A stretch of 27,497 nucleotides of DNA from Methanolinea sp. UBA473 (GTDB lineage Archaea > Halobacteriota > Methanomicrobia > Methanomicrobiales > Methanospirillaceae), in NCBI GenBank assembly GCA_002509495.1, contig DAEV01000017.1:1-27497 (forward strand), given 5' to 3'. The notes below the pieces were generated by a model. The model was given only the letters and a program-made list of their open reading frames with translations. It ran no database searches and was not told the origin of the DNA. A program made the translations under genes and the position numbers. Below, piece by piece: positions 22,168-27,497 of this stretch; position 1 is the first letter of the stretch; every line of letters begins with the position of its first letter.

Positions 22168-22554
22168 ATGTCTGGTGAAGAGATGCTCAAGACCACCGCT
22201 GACGAACTGGATCGACTCCTTTCCCCTGCTCATATCATGGGGGAGGCCGTCGACCTTGGTGACAAGGCCGTAATACCCGTTGCCGAGTTCGGATTCGGAT
22301 TCGGGGCAGGGACTGCAAGCGGAAAAGAAAGTTGTAATGGATCCGGAAGCGGTGGCGGAGGAGGGATTTCCCCCGTTGCCCTGGTGATCGTCCACAAGGA
22401 CGTCCGGGGTCCCGAGGGCATCCAGGTCCTCTCCCTGCGGAAGGACAACCCCGTGGCCCAGGTCATCTCTGCCCTCTCGGAGTCTCTGGCACCCCAGGTA
22501 ATCGCCGCGATCAAGGCGATGCAGGAGAAGAAAGGGAACACCGAGGGGACCTGA
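22168..22554 (+). CDS. GerW/YtfJ-family protein
   Basis: A 128-residue member of the family named after Bacillus GerW (YtfJ), where it is needed for spore germination. The diagnostic parts are GEAVDLGDKAVIPVAEFGFGFGAG (24-47, split by family-conserved Gly), a Gly-rich GSGSGGGGGISPVALVIVH (58-76) and a C-terminal helix SESLAPQVIAAIKAMQEKK. Archaea do not sporulate, so the function here is something more general and unknown. No signal peptide or membrane segment. It is the first gene of a three-gene run; the next, a DUF2953 protein, is 26 bp downstream. Confidence 0.9.
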   Translation: MSGEEMLKTTADELDRLLSPAHIMGEAVDLGDKAVIPVAEFGFGFGAGTASGKESCNGSGSGGGGGISPVALVIVHKDVRGPEGIQVLSLRKDNPVAQVISALSESLAPQVIAAIKAMQEKKGNTEGT

Positions 22555-22580
22555 ACTCTCCTTTCTTCTTACGAGGTTCT

Positions 22581-23216
22581 ATGGATCCCGCGGTACTTCT
22601 CGTTCCCGCGCTCGTCCTCGTACTTGCCCTCTGCATCCTCCTTGTTTTCCGCGTCCCCCTTCGGTTCAGGGTCAGGGTCGAACACCGGGAAGATAGGACG
22701 ATCGTTTCGGCGGCCCTCTCCTGGTGGGTCACAGGGGTCCGGGCCTCCTGGTCCGGCGGCCCGCTTCGGCTCGCTCTCGAAGCAGGTGAACGTGCCATTC
22801 TTGCCCGGGATATTCCGGTTCCCAGGACTCGCGTTGAACCGGAACGGCCCGGAGAACCTGGGAAGGATGAGGAAACTTATCCCCCTCATATCGCCGGGAT
22901 GCTCCCGTATACGGGGCGGTTCCTCCGCATCCTGTCGCGCTCCGTCTCCCTGGAAAAAATGGATCTCGTGGTCACCTTCGGACTCGGCCGCGCCGCTGAT
23001 ACAGGTCGCCTGTTCGGGTGGTACTCCGCGGTGCGCCCGCTGATTCTCCTCTCGCGCCCCGTCTCCATGGAAGTCACCCCCGATTTCTCACGGGCGGTGC
23101 TGGAAGGATCCCTTGATCTGGGTTTCCGGCTGGATCGCCCCCTGGAGGTCCTGATCCGGTTAAGCCGCCTTTTCCTGCAGGCAAGGGATGCCCCGACCGG
23201 AGGTGCCCGGGGATGA
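22581..23216 (+). CDS. DUF2953 membrane-anchored protein
   Basis: A 211-residue protein with one N-terminal membrane segment (about 5-25, LLVPALVLVLALCILLVF), then a beta-rich soluble part with FRVRVEHREDRTIVSAALSW, a polar linker near 80-105 and the helical/beta core SVSLEKMDLVVTFGLGRAADTGRLFGWYSAVRPLI. This core is typical of DUF2953. In Bacillus the DUF2953 protein YtfI is encoded beside the GerW protein YtfJ, and the same pairing occurs here. Function is unknown; topology suggests a membrane-anchored partner of the GerW protein. GAGG lies four bases before the ATG. It overlaps the next gene by four bases. Confidence 0.85.
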   Translation: MDPAVLLVPALVLVLALCILLVFRVPLRFRVRVEHREDRTIVSAALSWWVTGVRASWSGGPLRLALEAGERAILARDIPVPRTRVEPERPGEPGKDEETYPPHIAGMLPYTGRFLRILSRSVSLEKMDLVVTFGLGRAADTGRLFGWYSAVRPLILLSRPVSMEVTPDFSRAVLEGSLDLGFRLDRPLEVLIRLSRLFLQARDAPTGGARG

Positions 23217-23437
23217 GAAATAATATCCGGTACGTGCCCGGATCAATCGTTCGCAGGGGGAACCGGACTTTCTTTGTTCTTGCAAGGGAAGAGAGGAGCA
23301 CCTGGAACGGCGGCGCAATGGTGTCTGTCGTTCCCGTGGCACTCGTAATACTGGAGGGAACGGCGGTCTCGTGGACAACGCTCGAAGAGGGCTTTTCCGC
23401 GGGGGATCTCGTAAAGGCAGTCTCGACGCTGGTTTAA
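23213..23437 (+). CDS. Small protein resembling the C-terminal half of GerW proteins
   Basis: A 74-residue soluble protein whose ATG overlaps the DUF2953 stop (ATGA) behind a GGAGG. I do not know a named family for it. Residues 33-74 (GGAMVSVVPVALVILEG, then an acidic turn and LVKAVSTLV) line up with the C-terminal part of the GerW protein two genes upstream (GGGGISPVALVIVHKD, then VAQVISALSE): PVALVI is identical and the helix pattern is similar. It may be a GerW-derived or GerW-like mini-protein. The tight overlap supports it as a real gene and as part of the cluster. Confidence 0.7.
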   Translation: MRNNIRYVPGSIVRRGNRTFFVLAREERSTWNGGAMVSVVPVALVILEGTAVSWTTLEEGFSAGDLVKAVSTLV

Positions 23438-23462
23438 TAATATTGGACGGGGGGAGAGAGAA

Positions 23463-23527
23463 AGGGCTTCGCCCCCTCGGCCCCCGGGCTACCTGCCGGT
23501 GCCCTCACGTCCCCTTTTTTTAAAAAA
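23463..23527. terminator. Bidirectional terminator between convergent units
   Basis: T7 (23515-23521) directly followed by A6 (23522-23527) provides U-tracts for both strands between the small GerW-like gene and the MacB/FtsX permease gene. A GGGC-TTC-GCCC hairpin lies at 23464-23474. The rest of the 96 bp spacer is C-rich with no reading frame. Confidence 0.65.
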
Positions 23528-23533
23528 TTGTAT

Positions 23534-24703
23534 TCATTCGTGCCGCAACGCATCGATCGGATTGAGGTTCGAGGCCTTCCACGCGGGATACAGGCCTGAC
23601 AGGAGACTCGTGCCAATTCCGAACGCCATCCCATAGAATACGTAGACGATGCTCGAGGGCACGAACAGGTACTCGGTGGTCTGCAACATCAGCAGGCTCA
23701 CTGCGTATCCCCCGCCAAGTGCAAGCACCCCTCCGATCACGCTGCCGAGCAGTCCGAGGATCAATGCTTCGTACAGGAACATCCTCCGGACTTCCTTCCT
23801 CTGTGTGCCAATGCTCCGCAGCACCCCGATCTCCTTGATCCGTTCGGTCACGGACATCATCATGATGTTCAGGATACTCACTCCGGCCACGATCAGGGAG
23901 ATCCCCCCAATTGCAGTGGTAAACGTGGAGATCTGGCCGAAGGTGGTGAGGATGGTCTCAAGGATGGCCTTGGTGTCGATTACGTCGACAATGGTCTCCC
24001 TGCGGTTGAGCTTCTTGTCGATCGCATCTTTGACCTTCTCGATGGAATTTAAATCCTTGACCTTGACGATGACCATATTGTAGTCCTGCTGATCGAATGC
24101 GTCCGAGAACCACTTGTCGTCCACAACGATACCATAGTCGGGATTGATGTCAAAACCCATCCCCCGTTCCTTGAGGATCCCCACCACACGGAGACTGCCC
24201 TTGTCCCCCACCGTGATCCGTGTCCCGATCGTGATGTCGTTCTCGTCCGCGAACTTCTGGCCGACCATGCACCCGGAAGAGCCGCGAAGGTACGATCCTT
24301 TCTCGAGTTCCAGGAGCAGGGGAATATCATCCTGCTTCAGGCCGTAGATGATCCCTGCGGTATCTTCCAGGCCGATCTTCATCCGGGAACTCCCTGAATA
24401 GACCGGAATGGTGAGATCCGGAGCTACCGCCCTCCGGATCTGCTCTACATCGCGTTCCGTGATGAGGTCTGCGGATGTCCCGCCGCCCCCCATCATGCCT
24501 CCACCGGAGTGAGGGGTTACGATGATGCTGTCGCCGACTGTGGAGAGGCTGTCCGAGATTGCAAGGACCAGACTGTTGCCCAGGATCCCCATCGTGGCGA
24601 TGGTGACCACCCCGATTACGATGCCGATCACCGCGAGCAGGGACCGGAACCAGTGGAGACGCACGTTCCGCTTGGAGAACTCGAAGAAGAGACTGCTCTG
24701 CAC
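23534..24703 (-). CDS. ABC transporter permease, MacB/FtsX type
   Basis: A 389-residue permease with the MacB layout: TM1 at about 20-42, a large extracytoplasmic MacB-PCD-like domain (45-255), then three TM helices (about 265-290, 318-345, 355-375). The conserved ILNIMMMSVTERIKEIGVLRSIGTQRKEVRRMF motif before TM3 and the C-terminal LYPAWKASNLNPIDALRHE are characteristic. A Met/Gly-rich stretch (GGGMMGGGGTS near 67-77) interrupts the start of the outer domain. Members export peptides, lipoproteins or drugs, or transduce mechanical force; the cargo here is unknown. The start is GTG, overlapping the ATPase TAG by one base (TAGTG) with GGAGG just upstream. Last gene of the unit. Confidence 0.93.
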   Translation of the reverse strand: MQSSLFFEFSKRNVRLHWFRSLLAVIGIVIGVVTIATMGILGNSLVLAISDSLSTVGDSIIVTPHSGGGMMGGGGTSADLITERDVEQIRRAVAPDLTIPVYSGSSRMKIGLEDTAGIIYGLKQDDIPLLLELEKGSYLRGSSGCMVGQKFADENDITIGTRITVGDKGSLRVVGILKERGMGFDINPDYGIVVDDKWFSDAFDQQDYNMVIVKVKDLNSIEKVKDAIDKKLNRRETIVDVIDTKAILETILTTFGQISTFTTAIGGISLIVAGVSILNIMMMSVTERIKEIGVLRSIGTQRKEVRRMFLYEALILGLLGSVIGGVLALGGGYAVSLLMLQTTEYLFVPSSIVYVFYGMAFGIGTSLLSGLYPAWKASNLNPIDALRHE

Positions 24704-25419
24704 TATGCCTCCTCCGTTGCTTCCTCTATCTCGGAAATCCTACCGTCTACGAGCCGGATTGTCTTGTGTGCGTATCGGGCGATCCCGGGGTCGTGCGTGA
24801 CCATGATGATGGTCTTGCCCTCACGGTGGTTCAGGTCTTCCAGCAGCTCCATGATCGCGGTTCCTGTCCTGGTATCAAGGTTCCCTGTGGGCTCGTCCGC
24901 GAGCAGGATCTCGGGATTGTTCACAAGTGCCCGGGCAATAGCTACCCGCTGCTGTTGGCCGCCCGAAAGCTCGCTGGGTTTATGAGTATGCAGAGACTCG
25001 CCGAGATCCATTGCCTTCAACACTTCTCTGGAGCGATCGCTATTGTTCCGCTTGCCGGTCTTAAGATTCAGGGGATACTGCACGTTTTCCAGCGCCGTCA
25101 AAAGGGGAATCAGGTTGAACTGCTGGAAGATAAAACCAATATGGTCCCGCCGGAGTGCAGTCAGCTCCTCATCGGTCATCCCCCTCACGTTCCGTCCCCT
25201 AATAAAGAGATCTCCGGAACTTGGAGTGTCGAGAAAGCCCATCAGGTTGAGAAGCGTGGACTTCCCCGAGCCAGAAGGGCCCATGATGGCGACAAAATCC
25301 CCTGGCCTGATTCCAAGGGAGACCTTGTCCAGGGCAACAACATCCCCGGCAGGGAGGGGATAGACCTTGGTGACGTCCTTGAACTCTATGATATATACGC
25401 CGTTGACCGATCCGCTCAT
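24703..25419 (-). CDS. ABC transporter ATP-binding protein, MacB/LolD type
   Basis: A 238-residue ATPase with Walker A GPSGSGKST (47-55), Q-loop FQQFNLIP (98-105), signature LSGGQQQR (151-158), Walker B ILLADEPTGNLD (171-182) and switch His in VTHD (H209). The sequence YPLPAGDVVALDKVSL near 20-35 is typical of the LolD/MacB/FtsE-like group that pairs with FtsX-fold permeases. The ATG directly follows the TAA of the exported accessory gene, and its stop overlaps the permease GTG, so accessory, ATPase and permease are translationally coupled. Confidence 0.96.
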   Translation of the reverse strand: MSGSVNGVYIIEFKDVTKVYPLPAGDVVALDKVSLGIRPGDFVAIMGPSGSGKSTLLNLMGFLDTPSSGDLFIRGRNVRGMTDEELTALRRDHIGFIFQQFNLIPLLTALENVQYPLNLKTGKRNNSDRSREVLKAMDLGESLHTHKPSELSGGQQQRVAIARALVNNPEILLADEPTGNLDTRTGTAIMELLEDLNHREGKTIIMVTHDPGIARYAHKTIRLVDGRISEIEEATEEA

Positions 25420-26559
25420 TTACCTTTTTCTCCAGGAATACAGGACTACTCCCCCGATGACCGCAGCGAGCACGACCACGAGAATCCCTACCATAAGCGT
25501 GGAACCGGTGTCCTGCCCGGCTGACGATGGAGATGCGGCAGGAATCTCTATTACCGTCTCGCGGGTGAAGAGGTTGCCGTCCTTATCCTTGAAGCTGGTC
25601 ACGACCGGGACCCTGGTGACGTTCGACGCGGTGAACGTGATCTCGAAACTTGCGAAGTCGTCCGGTTTCAGGGAGCCTACCACGTAGCTTTGATAGGGAT
25701 CCGTGGGAGTGACGCCACTTCCGCTGGTGATGACGACGGCATTGGCATCTTCGAGCCCGGCGTTGTTCACATCCCCGGTGATCGAATAGATCCCTGCTTC
25801 GTATACCACCAGGATATTCGAGAGGAGGGGATCCGCCTGCTTCTTGCTCTCTCCAAGTTCCATGGGGATGCGAATCACCTCAGAATGGGAATTGATCCCA
25901 TTCTTATAGTCCACGTGGAGCTCCAGTTCCGTGGAACGGGAAGGGGTGACCGCAAACGACACCGCCCGGGACGCGTCGGGGGCTAGCATGCCGATGAAAT
26001 AGCTGGTCGGTGTGGCAGCGATCCCATCTCCTTTTGGATAGACAGTAACACCGTTGACGGCGTTGTCCCGCGGATTCCCCACAAGGATCTCGACCATGTC
26101 CTTCTTTCCGGCAGAAAATGTATCCGGCTTATCGAGAAGCGCCACCTCGAGGGGTTCGTTCTGGACCTGCATCTTAACCGGATAGCGGAGGTAGCCGGCG
26201 TCGCGGAAGTCGACCGACAGGACCGGGTAATAGATCCCCTCGGGCACATCCGCCTTGACCGTGAAGGTGAAACTCATCTTGTTCCCGCCGCCGATGTACA
26301 TCGTGGTGTCGTACGACTGGGATAGGGTCTGGATCTCGTTGTCATAGAGCGTAACCCTCCGTATGGCCACACTTCCCGTGCCGGTATTTGTGACTTCCAC
26401 AGTGATGGTCCCAAAATCCCCTTCCATGAAGACTTCAGGGTCAAGAGTGACGGATGTCACTGTGACCTGGGCTGCAGTGGACTGGTCCAGGTCCGCAGCC
26501 TCGATGGGCAGCGCGAGGAGAATCGCCAGCAAAATGGTCAGGACGACCGCAAGGCGCAT
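25420..26559 (-). CDS. Exported CARDB-like (COG1361-type) accessory protein with C-terminal anchor
   Basis: A 379-residue protein with a signal peptide (1-21, ends IEAA), several Ig-like beta modules and a C-terminal membrane segment (about 354-374) ending YSWRKR. Motifs such as GDFGTITVEVTNTGTGSVAI (48-67), VEILVGNPRDNAVNGVTV and LEVALLDKP are typical of the CARDB/NPCBM-like repeats in archaeal S-layer-related proteins often found next to MacB-type ABC genes. It is probably displayed outside the membrane and assists the transporter, by analogy to adaptor proteins; that role is inference. Its ATG directly follows the TGA of the Yip1-like gene, and its stop abuts the ATPase ATG. Confidence 0.85.
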   Translation of the reverse strand: MRLAVVLTILLAILLALPIEAADLDQSTAAQVTVTSVTLDPEVFMEGDFGTITVEVTNTGTGSVAIRRVTLYDNEIQTLSQSYDTTMYIGGGNKMSFTFTVKADVPEGIYYPVLSVDFRDAGYLRYPVKMQVQNEPLEVALLDKPDTFSAGKKDMVEILVGNPRDNAVNGVTVYPKGDGIAATPTSYFIGMLAPDASRAVSFAVTPSRSTELELHVDYKNGINSHSEVIRIPMELGESKKQADPLLSNILVVYEAGIYSITGDVNNAGLEDANAVVITSGSGVTPTDPYQSYVVGSLKPDDFASFEITFTASNVTRVPVVTSFKDKDGNLFTRETVIEIPAASPSSAGQDTGSTLMVGILVVVLAAVIGGVVLYSWRKR

Positions 26560-27249
26560 TCAGATTCCCCCCGATACTGCCGGGACCCCTGCGATAAGCG
26601 TGTAGGCCATATAGGCGACATATACCGCCACGGGCAGGATCACGGTGATGACGGCATTCCGGATGGTTAGTTCCCTGGCCTGCCTGATCCCGAAGATCCA
26701 GATGTTTGCACTCCAGATCAGAAAGAGGATCGAGATGGCCGAGGAGACCATGGTGAACTCCCGCATGATCGGGTCCTGCATGATCCCGGTCATCGCCTGT
26801 GTCAACGCAGCAGGATCCTGGAGGTTGCGTGGCATCGTCACATGGACGCGGGGGAGGTACAGGAAGGACAGGGCCAGGGTGAGGACACTCCCGATGACCA
26901 TGGGCACAAGCCCGTACCCCACATTTGCCAGGGTGCGGGTGAAGGGGCCTTTCCCTTCCATAGGGATAGATATTACGAAAAAGACACCCGCAAATACCAG
27001 CCACCAGATAAATAGGAAACCAAGGAATGCCGAGATACCGGCAATGATCCCTAAAAATGCCCCGATGCCGGCGCCGGCCGCGGCAGAGAACATTTCCGCA
27101 TAAATTTCAGACATCAGGTATCCGAGGATCCCGGATACGACCGCTCCGCAGAGGGCGATCAGGGCCGGGACCCGGAGGTTCGGCTCCCCCGCCCCGGCGG
27201 CAGCGAAGAACCGTTCCGGGTGGAGCAGCAGGTCAGTGAATTGCATCAT
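26560..27249 (-). CDS. Yip1-family-like multi-pass membrane protein
   Basis: A 229-residue membrane protein with about five hydrophobic segments after a short cytoplasmic start MMQFTDLLLHPERFFAAAG. The start-helix pattern (LLLHPERFF, then APALIAL-like first TM) is the hallmark of Yip1-domain proteins in archaea and bacteria. No catalytic motif. The frame is open to GTG 27276, but ATG 27249 is preferred: GTG lies upstream of or at the predicted transcription start. It is the first gene of the four-gene ABC unit and may help anchor or regulate the transporter. The upstream promoter carries a strong inverted repeat. Confidence 0.78.
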   Translation of the reverse strand: MMQFTDLLLHPERFFAAAGAGEPNLRVPALIALCGAVVSGILGYLMSEIYAEMFSAAAGAGIGAFLGIIAGISAFLGFLFIWWLVFAGVFFVISIPMEGKGPFTRTLANVGYGLVPMVIGSVLTLALSFLYLPRVHVTMPRNLQDPAALTQAMTGIMQDPIMREFTMVSSAISILFLIWSANIWIFGIRQARELTIRNAVITVILPVAVYVAYMAYTLIAGVPAVSGGI

Positions 27250-27270
27250 GTAACTTCTTTCCTTTTCCTT

Positions 27271-27291
27271 TTCCACGTTATAATCGTGGAA
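27271..27291 (-). promoter_or_regulatory. Promoter of the Yip1-ABC unit inside a perfect inverted repeat
   Basis: Seven-base arms TTCCACG and CGTGGAA flank the seven bases TTATAAT, which read ATTATAA on the minus strand and are the only TATA candidate before the Yip1 gene (start predicted near 27255). A protein bound to the arms would cover the TBP site. A purine-rich leader (GGAAAAGGAAAAGGAAAG) follows. Confidence 0.55.
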
Positions 27292-27408
27292 TTACAGGGA
27301 TTGTTCGTGTGGTCCGTTCACTCGCAATCGCGAAATGTACTTCCCGCCGATTGGACCTACTTGTCAATCTACAAGGGTTGACAGCTGAGGGTTTAATTCT
27401 TTCTGTGA
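27292..27408. other. Intergenic region with overlapping small inverted repeats
   Basis: No gene is seen in these 117 bp. TGTCAA (27362-27367) and TTGACA (27378-27383) form one inverted repeat, while CTTGT (27360-27364) and ACAAG (27371-27375) form another that shares bases with it. Confidence 0.4.
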
Positions 27409-27497
27409 TCATGAGCGTTTCTCTCTCCTCCAGCGCCCCAGAAGGAGGGGAAGCTCCGATTCGAAGAACGCATAGAGTGAATCGAGTTTATCGATTC
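27409..27497 (-). CDS. C-terminus of a gene cut by the right window edge
   Basis: One minus-strand frame is open from the edge for 28 codons, reading DKLDSLYAFFESELPLL then a basic end WRREKRS, and stops at TGA 27411-27409. The amphipathic composition looks like a genuine protein end rather than random frame. Another minus frame and a plus frame (from ATG 27411) are also open here, so the call is tentative and no family is assignable. Confidence 0.4.
   Translation of the reverse strand, partial: IDKLDSLYAFFESELPLLLGRWRREKRS

Noticed and set aside
1..27497. Search for CRISPR arrays, tRNA/rRNA genes, IS elements and phage genes
   Set aside because: No regularly spaced repeats, cloverleaf-like sequences, transposase or phage-type reading frames were seen in the intergenic spaces, all of which are under 250 bp.

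Overview
The window looks like chromosomal DNA of a GC-rich methanogenic archaeon, most likely order Methanomicrobiales (Methanoregula/Methanolinea-like). The grounds are AT-rich TATA elements in a GC-rich background, U-tract terminators without strong stems, a MEDS-PAS sensor, a PEGA-repeat surface protein, both TrpB1 and TrpB2, and archaeal NAD-kinase-like and CARDB-type proteins. The genus is inference. I see no rRNA, tRNA, CRISPR array, insertion sequence or prophage.

Layout. 1-1346 (+) is the 3' part of a polytopic membrane protein. 1446-3493 (-) holds an aminotransferase and a SAM methyltransferase. 3586-9968 (-) is a complete, tightly overlapping tryptophan operon trpE-G-D-C-F-B-A. It is driven by a promoter at about 10050 whose predicted start site carries two TGTACA boxes, the known TrpY operator sequence, and it ends in a U-tract. 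10179-11555 (-) is a MEDS-PAS-PAS sensor. 11646-14211 (-) pairs an ATP-NAD-kinase-like protein with TrpB2, whose promoter has a palindrome with the same geometry as the trpE boxes. 14326-16419 (-) is a two-gene unit: an MBL-fold protein fused to a histidine-kinase-like ATPase module, plus a STAS anti-anti-sigma-type protein. Divergent from it is a stand-alone condensation-domain acyltransferase (16554-17864 +). Then follow a small phosphodiesterase (-), an ARM/HEAT mini-protein (+), a PEGA-repeat surface protein (+), an aldehyde dehydrogenase (+), and a GerW-DUF2953-small protein cluster (+). 23534-27249 (-) is a four-gene unit: Yip1-like membrane protein, CARDB-like exported protein, ABC ATPase and MacB/FtsX permease. 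The right edge clips the C-terminus of another minus-strand gene.

How the genes work together. The seven trp products convert chorismate to tryptophan. TrpE keeps the LLESX10S-type feedback element, so control is probably both allosteric and by TrpY-type repression. TrpB2 probably salvages indole or condenses it with serine and may be in the same regulon. The MBL/kinase-like protein plus STAS protein look like a partner-switching sensor in an organism without sigma factors, and this is the most system-like novelty here. The ABC unit looks like an envelope export or maintenance system with its own exported accessory protein.

The most useful re-annotations are: trpF most likely begins at an ATT codon (6138), which restores the KICGIT motif; trpE most likely begins at GTG 9968, preceded by an overlapping 18-codon mini-ORF with a single Trp codon; and several other starts are moved to sites supported by promoters, Shine-Dalgarno sequences or domain boundaries.
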